NCBI GenBank assembly: GCA_029983695.1
Contig: JASBZB010000001.1
Span: forward strand, 186,001-250,000
Source: Lutispora sp003527145
Lineage (GTDB): Bacteria > Bacillota > Clostridia > Lutisporales > Lutisporaceae
DNA length: 64,000 nt
Direction: 5' to 3'
This document shows, piece by piece, positions 44,923 to 53,733 of the stretch (positions within the stretch are counted from its first letter, which is position 1; every line of letters begins with the position of its first letter). A program made the translations under genes and the position numbers. The notes below the pieces were generated by a model that saw nothing but the letters and a program-made list of their open reading frames with translations, did not search any database and was not told the origin of the DNA.

Positions 44923-44963
44923 GGCAGAACTGATGTAAATGAGTTTTTGCAGCAAATTATATT

Positions 44964-44992
44964 TTGACTAACAATCATTGCTGTATTATACT
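44964..44992 (+). promoter_or_regulatory. Sigma-A promoter of rimO-pgsA-cinA
   Basis: TTGACT (44964-44969), 17 bases, TATACT (44987-44992). The rimO start is about 34 bases downstream, giving a very short leader. Confidence 0.8.
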
Positions 44993-45025
44993 TTACATAG
45001 TTGAATTAAGGAGAGATGTTTATAA

Positions 45026-46357
45026 ATGTATGTTGCGATGGTGTCATTAGGCTGTGCAAAAAATCTGATAGATTCTGAAGTGATGATAAATATTTTAAAG
45101 AAGGATAAATATGAGGTTATTATTGACCCTGATTTAGCTGATGTAATAATCATTAATACATGCGGTTTTATTGAAAAAGCTAAACAAGAGTCTATAGATA
45201 CAATAATACAGATGGGCCGATATAAAGAATATGGTAAATGCAAGGTGCTGATTGCAGCAGGCTGCCTATCTGAAAGATACAAGGATGAATTATTGGACGA
45301 GATGCCTGAGCTTGATGCTGTTATAGGAACCGGAGATTATAAATCTATATCGGAAGTGATTGAGCAAACATTGAAAGGCAAAAAAATATTCATGCATGGC
45401 AATCAAGAAAAAGTTGACATAGATACACTGGATAGATATGTTTCTACAGAAAAGCATACTGCATATCTAAAGATAGCGGAAGGATGCGACAATAGATGTA
45501 CTTACTGCATCATACCGTCACTCAGGGGCAAATATAGGAGCAGGAAGCTTGAAGAAATTATAAAGGAAGCTGAAGCACTTGCTTCAAACGGGACCAAGGA
45601 ATTAATAATAATAGCCCAGGATACATCCGTTTATGGAAAAGATCTATATGGAAAGCTTATGCTGCCGATACTCTTGAAGGAGCTTGCAAAAATTAAAGGG
45701 GTGGAATGGATACGGTTGATGTATGCATATCCCGATGAATTTAACGATGAGCTTATTGAGGTCATGGCCCAAGAAAAAAAAATATGCAGATATATCGACA
45801 TACCAATTCAGCATGGGAGCAACAAAATACTTAAGCTGATGGGAAGGCACACAACCAAAGAGAAAGTTCTTGAGCTCATATCTAAATTAAGGAAAGCGAT
45901 GCCGGATATAACTATACGTACAACTTTTATTGTAGGCTTTCCGGGAGAAGACGAAGAAAGCTTTGAAGAATTAGCTGATTTTATAAAAAGTACAGAATTC
46001 GATAAAATGGGAGTTTTCACTTACTCAAGGGAAGAGGATACTCCCGCTTACAATTTGCCCTATCAAGTTGAGGAAGATATAAAGCAAAAAAGGCAGGATA
46101 TCCTTATGTCTTTGCAAATGGATATTTCGCTGAAGAAGAATAGAGGCTGTGTAGGAAAGACACTTAAAGTCCTGGTAGAAGGCTTTGAAGATGGCCGATA
46201 TATAGGCAGGTCATATAGGGATGCGCCGGAGATTGATGGCTTGGTGTTTTTTACATCGGATAATGATATCAAAATGGGTAGCTTTGCTGATGTATTAATA
46301 ACCGATGCCGCTGACTATGATTTATTAGGGGAGAACGCAGATGAACATAGCAAATAA
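45026..46357 (+). CDS. rimO: Ribosomal protein S12 methylthiotransferase RimO
   Basis: RimO is a radical-SAM methylthiotransferase acting on Asp of ribosomal protein S12. It has the N-terminal UPF0004 domain with Cys residues in SLGCAKNLIDSE, NTCGF and AAGCL, and the radical SAM cluster motif CDNRCTYC near residue 154. A C-terminal TRAM domain starts around residue 375. At 443 residues, and with GCAKN rather than the MiaB pattern, RimO is favoured over MiaB. AGGAGAG precedes the ATG. It overlaps pgsA by 17 bases. Confidence 0.94.
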   Translation: MYVAMVSLGCAKNLIDSEVMINILKKDKYEVIIDPDLADVIIINTCGFIEKAKQESIDTIIQMGRYKEYGKCKVLIAAGCLSERYKDELLDEMPELDAVIGTGDYKSISEVIEQTLKGKKIFMHGNQEKVDIDTLDRYVSTEKHTAYLKIAEGCDNRCTYCIIPSLRGKYRSRKLEEIIKEAEALASNGTKELIIIAQDTSVYGKDLYGKLMLPILLKELAKIKGVEWIRLMYAYPDEFNDELIEVMAQEKKICRYIDIPIQHGSNKILKLMGRHTTKEKVLELISKLRKAMPDITIRTTFIVGFPGEDEESFEELADFIKSTEFDKMGVFTYSREEDTPAYNLPYQVEEDIKQKRQDILMSLQMDISLKKNRGCVGKTLKVLVEGFEDGRYIGRSYRDAPEIDGLVFFTSDNDIKMGSFADVLITDAADYDLLGENADEHSK

Positions 46358-46883
46358 AATAACAGTTTTAAGGATAATATTGATACCGGTTTTTATGCTG
46401 TTTATGCTGATCGATATTCCATATAACATGGAGATAGCCCTTGTCATTTTTTTAATAGCGTCGCTTACAGACAAACTGGACGGGTATTACGCAAGAAAAT
46501 ATAACTTGATAACTGATTTAGGAAAGTTTCTAGATCCATTAGCCGATAAGCTCCTTGTTTCGGGTGCTTTTCTTATATTCATTCAATTGGGCAGAATAGA
46601 AGCATGGATTGTTTTTATAATATTAGCAAGAGAATTTGCTGTTACCGGTCTTCGAGGCATAGCTGCCAATAAAAATATTGTAATAGCCGCCAGTAATTTA
46701 GGCAAATTTAAAACTGTAATACAAATTATTACTATTGTAATGCTATTTTTGAACAATTATCCTTTTAGCCTTATAAATATCCCTATGGATATAGTCTTTA
46801 TATATCTTTCTCTATTTATTACTGTTGCATCGGGAGCAGACTATTTTGCAAAGCATATAAAAGCCATGGAACATAATGTGTGA
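46341..46883 (+). CDS. pgsA: CDP-diacylglycerol-glycerol-3-phosphate phosphatidyltransferase
   Basis: PgsA makes phosphatidylglycerol phosphate. The CDP-alcohol phosphotransferase signature is complete: DGYYAR, then G and the two catalytic Asp in LGKFLDPLAD, near residues 47-70. About five membrane helices make up the 180-residue protein. It begins inside the end of rimO and is followed after 12 bases by cinA, the conserved pgsA-cinA-recA order. Confidence 0.97.
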   Translation: MNIANKITVLRIILIPVFMLFMLIDIPYNMEIALVIFLIASLTDKLDGYYARKYNLITDLGKFLDPLADKLLVSGAFLIFIQLGRIEAWIVFIILAREFAVTGLRGIAANKNIVIAASNLGKFKTVIQIITIVMLFLNNYPFSLINIPMDIVFIYLSLFITVASGADYFAKHIKAMEHNV

Positions 46884-46895
46884 GAGGTAGTAAAA

Positions 46896-48140
46896 ATGAA
46901 ATGTGAAATAATTGCAGTAGGCACTGAACTGCTGTTAGGCGATATTGTTAATACCAATGCCCAATATATATCGCAAAGGTTATCAGCTTTAGGAATAGAC
47001 GTATATTACCAAGTTGTTGTCGGAGATAATTTAGGAAGATTGATAGAAGCAATAAAACTGGCAGGAAGCAGGTCTGATATCATAATCACCACAGGCGGCT
47101 TAGGGCCTACGGATGATGATATCACAAAATTAGGCTTATCAAAAGCTTTAGGCGTAGAAATGAGATTGGATAAACCATCACTTGAAAGGATCAGGGATCA
47201 GTTTAAAAGATATAAAACCTCTATGCCCATAATAAATGAAAGACAGGCATATGTGCCGGATGGAAGCAAAGCAATAAAAAACAACAATGGCACTGCTCCG
47301 GGAACCATAGGGGAATATGACAATAAAATTTATATTGCACTTCCCGGACCTCCTAAAGAGATGATCCCCATGTTTGAAGAAAAGGTAGTACCGTTTTTAA
47401 AGAACAAATCGGATCATATCATTAAATCTCATACTTTGAAAGTAATAGGAATAGGCGAACCGTCTATTCAGGAATGCCTCGGAAAAATAATAACAGAACA
47501 AACAAACCCGACAGTCGCACTCTATGCAAAAGACGGAGAGGTTCAAATAAGGATAACTGCAAAAACACAGGATCCTTATTTAGCAGATAAAAAAATAGAA
47601 GACATCGAAGGTCAGATACGTAATATCCTGGGTGCAGATATTTATGGACGCGATGAAGATACTCTTGAATCAACAGTCAATCGATTGCTTCGAGACAGGA
47701 AAAAAACGATAGCTTTTGCCGAGTCTTGCACAGGAGGCCTGATTTCCAGCAGATTTACCGACATACCTGATTCATCGTTTAGTTTCCTTAACGGAATAGT
47801 GTCTTATAGCAATGAAGCTAAAATTAATATGCTCGGTGTAAATAGGGAGACCATAAATAAGTATGGTGCCGTTAGCATGGAGACGGCAATGGAGATGGCA
47901 TCAGGAATTAAAAAAATTTCCAATACGGATATCGGTATGTCTATAACAGGAATAGCAGGACCGGCAGGCGGCAGCGAAACAAAACCTGTAGGCTTGTGCT
48001 TTATTGGAATAGCTCTTGACAGCGGGGTGAAAAGCTATTCTTATATTTTTAGCGGAAACAGATTTAAAATCAAATGGCAGGCCAGCACAAAGGCTCTGGA
48101 TATTCTCCGCAGAACGATATTAGGTATTGAGATTAAATAA
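46896..48140 (+). CDS. cinA: CinA family protein (ADP-ribose pyrophosphatase/NMN deamidase)
   Basis: A two-domain protein. The N-terminal MoCF-like/COG1058 domain has IAVGTELLLGDIVNTNAQYIS and TTGGLGPTDDDITK near residue 68. The C-terminal PncC domain has FAESCTGGLISSRFTDIPDSS near residue 275 and SITGIAGPAGGSETKPVGL near residue 351. In other bacteria these recycle pyridine nucleotides, and CinA is competence-induced in some Firmicutes. The full 414-residue form is intact. A small terminator separates it from recA. Confidence 0.95.
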   Translation: MKCEIIAVGTELLLGDIVNTNAQYISQRLSALGIDVYYQVVVGDNLGRLIEAIKLAGSRSDIIITTGGLGPTDDDITKLGLSKALGVEMRLDKPSLERIRDQFKRYKTSMPIINERQAYVPDGSKAIKNNNGTAPGTIGEYDNKIYIALPGPPKEMIPMFEEKVVPFLKNKSDHIIKSHTLKVIGIGEPSIQECLGKIITEQTNPTVALYAKDGEVQIRITAKTQDPYLADKKIEDIEGQIRNILGADIYGRDEDTLESTVNRLLRDRKKTIAFAESCTGGLISSRFTDIPDSSFSFLNGIVSYSNEAKINMLGVNRETINKYGAVSMETAMEMASGIKKISNTDIGMSITGIAGPAGGSETKPVGLCFIGIALDSGVKSYSYIFSGNRFKIKWQASTKALDILRRTILGIEIK

Positions 48141-48178
48141 ACATAGTCAAATGACCCTAGGTTGCGACCCACGTACCT

Positions 48179-48200
48179 AAAAAAATGCTTCGCATTTTTT
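48179..48200 (+). terminator. Terminator after cinA
   Basis: A-rich arm, GC closing pairs around a TTC loop (ATGC-TTC-GCAT), then TTTTTT. It separates the rimO-pgsA-cinA transcript from recA. Confidence 0.8.
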
Positions 48201-48204
48201 ATAA

Positions 48205-48233
48205 TTGACTTAGATTAGAAATTAATATATAAT
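48205..48233 (+). promoter_or_regulatory. Sigma-A promoter of recA
   Basis: TTGACT (48205-48210), 17 bases, TATAAT (48228-48233), seven bases upstream of the LexA box. Confidence 0.88.
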
Positions 48234-48239
48234 TATATA

Positions 48240-48253
48240 AGAACAAATGTTCG
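48240..48253 (+). promoter_or_regulatory. LexA (SOS) box of recA
   Basis: AGAACAAATGTTCG matches the Gram-positive SOS consensus CGAAC-N4-GTTCG at all but the first base. It lies just downstream of the -10, where bound LexA would block transcription. Confidence 0.9.
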
Positions 48254-48291
48254 TATAGAAGGAGGTGCAGCAGGCTAGCCTGCGATCGCTT

Positions 48292-49329
48292 ATGAATGAT
48301 AAGAAGAAGGCTCTGGAAGCTGCTATTAGTCAAGTTGAAAAACAATTTGGCAAAGGTTCAATCATGAAATTAGGAGAAAATACTAAGCTGAATCTGGAGT
48401 GCATATCTACAGGCTCCTTAGACTTAGATATTGCCCTTGGGATTGGTGGAGTGCCAAGGGGGAGAGTCGTAGAAATATTTGGGCCGGAATCTTCGGGAAA
48501 AACTACCGTGGCTTTGCATATTATAGCTGAAGCCCAAAAGAATGGCGGTGATGCGGCCTTTATTGATGCGGAACACGCACTGGATCCTATTTATGCAAAA
48601 AAACTTGGTGTGGATATAGATAATCTGATAGTATCACAGCCTGATACAGGTGAGCAAGCTTTAGAAATTTGCGAAACTTTGGTTAGAAGCGGTGCTATCG
48701 ATGTAATAGTGATAGATTCGGTTGCCGCGTTGGTACCTAAAGCTGAAATTGATGGTGATATGGGTGATGCACATGTAGGTCTGCAGGCCAGGTTGATGTC
48801 ACAGGCTTTAAGAAAATTAGCCGGTGCTATTAACAAATCTAACACAACGGCAATTTTTATTAACCAGCTTAGAGAAAAGGTTGGAGTAATGTTTGGAAAT
48901 CCGGAAACTACACCCGGCGGAAAAGCCCTAAAATTTTATGCCTCTGTCAGGATGGACGTGAGAAGGGTTGAAACGATCAAACAGGGTAATGACATGGTAG
49001 GCAGCAGAACCCGGGTAAAGGTGGTAAAGAATAAGGTTGCACCTCCCTTTAGACAAGCAGAATTCGATATCATGTATGGAGAAGGAATTTCAAAGGAAGG
49101 CAGCATTTTGGATGTGGCAGTTAACAATGATATAATTCAGAAAAGCGGTGCTTGGTACTCTTACGGTGACATCAGACTCGGTCAAGGCAGGGAAAACGCT
49201 AGGCAATATCTGAAAGATAATCCGGAAGTTACCGGAGAAATCGAAGCAAAAGTCAGAGAGGCCAATAACTTGGGATTGACAAAGATTAAAGTATCTTCAG
49301 AAGATGAACCTGCAACAACAGAAGATTAA
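48292..49329 (+). CDS. recA: Recombinase RecA
   Basis: RecA forms the nucleoprotein filament for strand exchange and SOS induction. Walker A is GPESSGKT near residue 65. INQLREKVGVMFGNPETTPGG near residue 195 and the Gly-rich KAL segment complete the core. The length from ATG 48292 is 345 residues, and the N-terminus (MNDKKKALEAAISQVEKQFG) aligns with other RecA proteins. The ribosome binding site GGAGGTG (48261-48267) is 24 bases from this ATG, with a perfect palindrome in between. An in-frame CTG at 48280 is a less likely start. LexA box and terminator flank it. Confidence 0.97.
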   Translation: MNDKKKALEAAISQVEKQFGKGSIMKLGENTKLNLECISTGSLDLDIALGIGGVPRGRVVEIFGPESSGKTTVALHIIAEAQKNGGDAAFIDAEHALDPIYAKKLGVDIDNLIVSQPDTGEQALEICETLVRSGAIDVIVIDSVAALVPKAEIDGDMGDAHVGLQARLMSQALRKLAGAINKSNTTAIFINQLREKVGVMFGNPETTPGGKALKFYASVRMDVRRVETIKQGNDMVGSRTRVKVVKNKVAPPFRQAEFDIMYGEGISKEGSILDVAVNNDIIQKSGAWYSYGDIRLGQGRENARQYLKDNPEVTGEIEAKVREANNLGLTKIKVSSEDEPATTED

Positions 49330-49331
49330 AC

Positions 49332-49383
49332 AAATATTATATTAGCGCATAGGGATAAGCCAATGCGCTAATATAATATTTTT
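49332..49383 (+). terminator. Terminator after recA
   Basis: A perfect 19-bp stem (49332-49350 with 49363-49381) around a 12-base loop, ending in a T run that reaches the recX ribosome binding site. Confidence 0.88.
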
Positions 49384-49396
49384 GCGGAGGAATATC

Positions 49397-49852
49397 ATGG
49401 ACTTTAACAAAGCCTATAATTACTGTATCAGACTCCTATCAATCGGAGATAGGACTTCATATCAAATAGTGCAAAAATTAAAACAAAAAAATTATTCAGA
49501 TGATGTAATCGATGAAACCATAAGTAAGTTAAAAGATTATGGATATATTAATGATGTGAAATATGCAGAAAGATGGATTGAAGACAAGTCAAGCCAACCC
49601 GGTATGAGCAAGAAATCCATGTACTATAAATTGATACAAAAAGGATTGGATAAAGAGCTTTTGAATAATATATTTAACGAGATATCTATAAATGATTATG
49701 ATACCGCTTTGGCTTCTGCACAAAAAAAGCTTAAATCATTAAAAGGTGACTCAAAAACAAATAAAGTTAAACTTTTTTCATATCTTGCAGGCAAGGGATA
49801 TAGTGCAGATACTTGTAATAAGGTGATCGTTGAACTGTTATATGAAGACTAA
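49397..49852 (+). CDS. recX: Regulatory protein RecX
   Basis: RecX binds RecA and tunes filament activity. The 151-residue all-helical sequence has the usual repeats: YCIRLLSIGDRTSYQIVQKLKQK near the start, then VIDETISKLKDYGYINDVKYAERW and KSMYYKLIQKGLDKELL. ATG 49397 is chosen because GCGGAGG lies at 49384-49390. It directly follows the recA terminator, so expression is probably low, by readthrough. Confidence 0.93.
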   Translation: MDFNKAYNYCIRLLSIGDRTSYQIVQKLKQKNYSDDVIDETISKLKDYGYINDVKYAERWIEDKSSQPGMSKKSMYYKLIQKGLDKELLNNIFNEISINDYDTALASAQKKLKSLKGDSKTNKVKLFSYLAGKGYSADTCNKVIVELLYED

Positions 49853-49982
49853 ATTTCCAGCAACTTGACAAAAAAAACTAAAAGATATAGAATTATTTTG
49901 ATATGGTGTATCAAAGGAATTATACAAAATAATAATGGTCTTAGATAATTTCATATTGAAAGACTAAGGAGGTGAAAATACT

Positions 49983-51521
49983 ATAACTACAATAAATACT
50001 GTTATAAGTATAGCAGTTGGGTTAGTTTGCCTTGTTGCTGGGTATTTTATTAGGAGATTTATTGCTGAGTCAAAGATTAAAAATGCAGAGGAAGCAGCAA
50101 AAAAGATAGTAGATGATGCCCAAAAGGATGCGGAGACAAGAAAGAAAGAAATTTTGCTGGAAGCAAAAGAAGAGATTCATAAATCAAGATCTGAATTAGA
50201 TAGAGAGATTAAGGATAGAAGAAATGAAATTCAGAGAATAGAGAGAAGACTTCTGCAAAGAGAAGAGCTTTTTGATAAAAAGGTTGAGGCTGTTGAGCAG
50301 AGAGAAGAGATAATAAGCAAAAAGCAAAAAGAAATTCAGAAAGTTCATGATGAGGTTCAGGAGTTATATAATAAACAGCTAAAGGAACTGGAACATATAT
50401 CAAACTTGTCATCCGAAGAAGCCAGGCAATTGCTTCTGAATGATATTGAGAAGCAAATCAGACATGAAGCTGCTATAATGATTAAAGACATTGAAACGAA
50501 AGCGAAAGAAGAAGCAGATAGAAAGTCAAAGGAAATAATAGCATATGCTATTCAAAAAAATGCAGCCGATCACGTAGCAGAAACAACTGTTTCTGTAGTA
50601 TCATTGCCAAATGATGAGATGAAAGGCAGAATAATTGGAAGAGAAGGAAGAAACATTAGGACATTAGAGACTCTTACAGGAGTTGACTTAATCATTGATG
50701 ATACACCGGAAGCCGTTATTTTGTCCGGTTTTGACCCGATAAGAAGGGAAATTGCCCGCGTAGCTTTAGAAAAGCTGATAATTGACGGCAGAATACATCC
50801 AGCCAGAATTGAAGAAATGGTTGAAAAGTCAAAAAAAGAAGTTGAGAATTATATCCGAGAACAAGGAGAGCAGGCTACCTTCGATACAGGAGTACATGGC
50901 TTGCATCCCGAGCTCATAAAATTACTTGGCAGGCTTAGATTCAGAACAAGCTATGGACAAAGCGTGCTGAATCATTCCATCGAAGTATCCCATTTAGCTG
51001 CAGCTATGGCCGCTGAATTAGGAGCTGATGTAAATCTTGCGAAAAGAGCAGGTTTGCTGCATGATATAGGTAAGGCAGTAGACCATGAAGTTGAAGGTCC
51101 ACATGTACAAATTGGCGCTGATTTGGCAAAGAAATATAAGGAGTCTCCAGAAGTCATACATGCTATATTAGCCCATCATGGTGATGTGGAAACAAATACT
51201 GTGGAAGCAGTGCTGGTTCAGGCCGCAGATGCGATTTCTGCAGCAAGGCCCGGTGCCAGGAGAGAGACATTAGAGTCCTATATAAAGAGACTTGAAAAAC
51301 TCGAGGAAATAGCAAATTCCTTTGATGGAGTAGAAAAATCTTTTGCAATTCAAGCCGGTAGAGAAATAAGAATTATGGTAAAACCTGAGGATATAAGTGA
51401 TTCTGAGATAGTTTATATCGCCAGGGACATAGTTAAAAGGATAGAGGATGAACTTGAATATCCCGGTCAAATAAAAATAAATGTGATCAGAGAAACAAGG
51501 GCAATTGAATATGCAAAATGA
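49983..51521 (+). CDS. rny: Ribonuclease Y, apparent ATA start
   Basis: RNase Y is the membrane-anchored endoribonuclease that starts mRNA decay. From ATA 49983 the frame reads I-T-T-I-N-T-V-I-S-I-A-V-G, then a membrane helix, the GYFIRR junction and a long coiled coil. The KH domain (GRIIGREGRNIRTLE near residue 215) and the HD domain (HDIGKAVDHE near residue 361) follow. AGGAGGTG at 49967-49974 is nine bases ahead of ATA, and TAA at 49965 closes the frame. No ATG, GTG or TTG occurs in frame until TTG 50154, which would remove the anchor. At 512 residues it equals the family size. Confidence 0.88.
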   Translation: MTTINTVISIAVGLVCLVAGYFIRRFIAESKIKNAEEAAKKIVDDAQKDAETRKKEILLEAKEEIHKSRSELDREIKDRRNEIQRIERRLLQREELFDKKVEAVEQREEIISKKQKEIQKVHDEVQELYNKQLKELEHISNLSSEEARQLLLNDIEKQIRHEAAIMIKDIETKAKEEADRKSKEIIAYAIQKNAADHVAETTVSVVSLPNDEMKGRIIGREGRNIRTLETLTGVDLIIDDTPEAVILSGFDPIRREIARVALEKLIIDGRIHPARIEEMVEKSKKEVENYIREQGEQATFDTGVHGLHPELIKLLGRLRFRTSYGQSVLNHSIEVSHLAAAMAAELGADVNLAKRAGLLHDIGKAVDHEVEGPHVQIGADLAKKYKESPEVIHAILAHHGDVETNTVEAVLVQAADAISAARPGARRETLESYIKRLEKLEEIANSFDGVEKSFAIQAGREIRIMVKPEDISDSEIVYIARDIVKRIEDELEYPGQIKINVIRETRAIEYAK

Positions 51522-51550
51522 AAAAAGAACGGTCTTAACCGTTCTTTTTA
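51522..51550 (+). terminator. Terminator after rny
   Basis: AAAAGAACGGT and ACCGTTCTTTT pair around CTTA, with flanking A and T runs. A strong terminator, active in either direction. Confidence 0.9.
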
Positions 51551-51634
51551 AAATATGCCTTATATATAATTATTACATAATGGTATAATACTTATTACAT
51601 AAGCAGCGACAATATTCTTGAGGAGGACAGTAAA

Positions 51635-52405
51635 ATGGTCGTATTATTTATTGGCGACATATTCGGAAGAACAGGAAGAAATTTAATAAAAGAGAATCTG
51701 TCAAGAATTAAAGAGGAGAATTCCGTTGATTTGATCATTGCCAATGGAGAAAACAGCGCCGGCGGTGTAGGCATAACAAAGGAAATATATGAAGATTTGC
51801 TCAGCTATGGAATAGATGTTATCACTTTAGGAAATCATGCATGGGCACAAAAAAAGATTTTTGACTTTATTGATGATGCAGACCGGCTGGTAAGGCCTGC
51901 AAATTATCCGCTGGGAACCCCCGGCAAGCCTTATGTAATTGTAGAAGTAAATGGCCGCAAAGCAGCAATCATCAATATGTGCGGAAGGGTATTTATGGAT
52001 TGCATTGAATGCCCATTCAAAACGATTGACAGTCTCCTCTCTGAGATAGGAGATAATGTGGAAATAAAAATACTGGATTTTCATGCAGAAGCCACTTCAG
52101 AAAAAATTGCCATGGGCTGGTTTCTTGATGGCCGTATTACAGCTGTATTAGGCACTCACACTCATGTGCAAACCGCTGATGAACGCATACTGCCAAAAGG
52201 CACAGGCTACATAACTGATGTAGGGATGACAGGGCCTTTGAATTCTGTGCTCGGGGTAAAAAAGGATATAATAATTAAAAAATTTATATCAAGTCTTCCG
52301 GGAAGATTTGAAGCTGAGGAAGATTCGGGACAAATAAATGCAGTTTTGCTAAGAATTGATGAAAATAATCATGTAAGCCACATAAAACGACTAAATTTAG
52401 TATAA
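51635..52405 (+). CDS. ymdB: YmdB-type metallophosphoesterase
   Basis: A 256-residue phosphodiesterase of the YmdB family; in B. subtilis it cleaves cAMP and influences biofilm/motility decisions. Metal-binding residues are all present: FIGDIFGRTG near the start, ANGENSAGG near residue 35, TLGNHAW near residue 63, FHAEATSEK near residue 148 and LGTHTHVQTAD near residue 172. It lies between rny and spoVS in the conserved order. AGGAGG precedes the ATG. Confidence 0.95.
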   Translation: MVVLFIGDIFGRTGRNLIKENLSRIKEENSVDLIIANGENSAGGVGITKEIYEDLLSYGIDVITLGNHAWAQKKIFDFIDDADRLVRPANYPLGTPGKPYVIVEVNGRKAAIINMCGRVFMDCIECPFKTIDSLLSEIGDNVEIKILDFHAEATSEKIAMGWFLDGRITAVLGTHTHVQTADERILPKGTGYITDVGMTGPLNSVLGVKKDIIIKKFISSLPGRFEAEEDSGQINAVLLRIDENNHVSHIKRLNLV

Positions 52406-52418
52406 ATAGCTATTAAAA

Positions 52419-52445
52419 AAAGGATTTTCACATTATATGTAGAAT
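52419..52445 (+). promoter_or_regulatory. Sigma-H-type promoter of spoVS
   Basis: AAAGGATTT (52419-52427), 11 bases, GTAGAAT (52439-52445) matches the sigma-H consensus. spoVS is sigma-H controlled in B. subtilis, so known biology supports the call. Confidence 0.75.
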
Positions 52446-52493
52446 ATTTTGGATGTATTACTAAATATATGTGGTTTTAAGGGGGCATTATAA

Positions 52494-52754
52494 ATGGAAG
52501 TATTAAAAGTATCTTCAAAATCTAATCCCAATTCAGTTGCCGGAGCTCTTGCTGGGGTATTAAGGGAAAATGGCGGAGCAGAAATTCAGGCTATTGGTGC
52601 CGGGGCTCTTAATCAAGCAATAAAGGCAGTAGCGATAGCAAGAGGCTTTGTAGCACCAAGCGGCATGGATTTGGTATGTGTGCCTGCATTTACTGATATA
52701 GACATTGAAGGAGAAGAAAGAACAGCTATAAAGCTGATAATAAACTCCAGATAA
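52494..52754 (+). CDS. spoVS: Stage V sporulation protein S
   Basis: An 86-residue Alba-like protein needed for sporulation past stage V in Bacillus. The sequence is almost the family consensus: EVLKVSSKSNPNSVAGALAG, then ENGGAEIQAIGAGALNQAIKA and the C-terminal DIEGEERTAIKLIINSR. GGGGG precedes the ATG. It has its own promoter and terminator, so it is a single-gene unit. Confidence 0.98.
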   Translation: MEVLKVSSKSNPNSVAGALAGVLRENGGAEIQAIGAGALNQAIKAVAIARGFVAPSGMDLVCVPAFTDIDIEGEERTAIKLIINSR

Positions 52755-52776
52755 ACAAAAATATACTTGAAATAGC

Positions 52777-52806
52777 AAGAGCACTTTTAAGGTGCTTTTG
52801 TTTTTG
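52777..52806 (+). terminator. Terminator after spoVS
   Basis: AAGAGCAC and GTGCTTTT pair around TTTTAAG, followed by GTTTTT. Confidence 0.8.
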
Positions 52807-52871
52807 AATCAAATTATTTTATATTAATTCTTTCATAATTAGGGTATAATGCTGTAATAGAGGTGTCTTAT

Positions 52872-53705
52872 ATGGAATATGCTGATTTACACATACATAC
52901 TGATGCATCGGATGGACTTTTGAGCCCTTCAGAAGTAGTTGATTGGGCCTTTAAAAAAAGGTTGCGTGCGATAGGCATAACTGATCATGATACGGTATCG
53001 GGCATAGATAATGCAATTAAAAGCAATAGTGCGCCTGATAAATTAGAAATTGTTCCGGGGATTGAGCTCAATACCGAATTAGATGGAAAAGAAATTCATA
53101 TGCTTGGTTATTACATAGATTACAATAATCCTTGGTTTTTAGAAAATCTGAAAAGAATGCAGAAAGCAAGGTATAATCGGGCGGTTACAATGATTGAAAA
53201 ATTAAATCATTTAGGGATCAATATAAATCTAAAGCAGGTAGAGGAAATATCAAAGGGCAGCAGTATAGGACGCCCTCATATAGCTCGGGCTATGGTGGAG
53301 AAAGAGTATGTAAACAGTATGGCAGGTGCCTTTGAAAGATATATCGGAATAGGCGGCCCTGCCTATGTTGAAAGATTCAGACTCACAACGGAAGATGGAA
53401 TAAATATGATTAAAGAAGTCGGCGGAATTCCAGTTTTAGCTCACCCGGGCCTTATTGCAGACAGAAAAGCCATAGTAAAAGTTTTGAATTTAGGTGTAAA
53501 AGGCATTGAGGTATATCATCCAAAGCATGATCCGGATATTGTAAAATACTTATTTTATATGGCCAAGGAAAGAAAGCTGCTGATGACCGGGGGAACAGAC
53601 TGCCATGGAATAAAACAAAACGGGCAGCCCATTATGGGAAGCATAACAATTGATTATACTAAAGTTCTGGATCTAAAAAGAGCTGCAGATCTGGCAAAAA
53701 AGTAA
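52872..53705 (+). CDS. PHP-domain phosphoesterase
   Basis: A PHP-family metal-dependent phosphoesterase of 277 residues, like 3',5'-nucleoside bisphosphate phosphatases (RnaseAM/YciV group). DLHIHTDASDG at the N-terminus, GITDHDTVSGI near residue 37, VPGIELNT near residue 62 and HPGL and GGTDCHG later supply the metal ligands. ATG 52872 is preferred after AGAGGTG at 52860-52865. The exact substrate (pAp, oligoribonucleotides) is inference; if it acts on pAp it could offset loss of NrnA. Confidence 0.88.
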   Translation: MEYADLHIHTDASDGLLSPSEVVDWAFKKRLRAIGITDHDTVSGIDNAIKSNSAPDKLEIVPGIELNTELDGKEIHMLGYYIDYNNPWFLENLKRMQKARYNRAVTMIEKLNHLGININLKQVEEISKGSSIGRPHIARAMVEKEYVNSMAGAFERYIGIGGPAYVERFRLTTEDGINMIKEVGGIPVLAHPGLIADRKAIVKVLNLGVKGIEVYHPKHDPDIVKYLFYMAKERKLLMTGGTDCHGIKQNGQPIMGSITIDYTKVLDLKRAADLAKK

Positions 53706-53733
53706 AAATTTATTCACAGCTGGAGGTTTTAAA

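Noticed and set aside
48265..48291. RecA extension starting at GTG 48265
   Set aside because: That GTG is part of the ribosome binding site itself, and the extra nine residues have no counterpart in RecA proteins.
50154..51521. RNase Y starting at TTG 50154
   Set aside because: It would drop the membrane anchor and the start of the coiled coil, although an uninterrupted homologous frame and a perfect ribosome binding site lie upstream.
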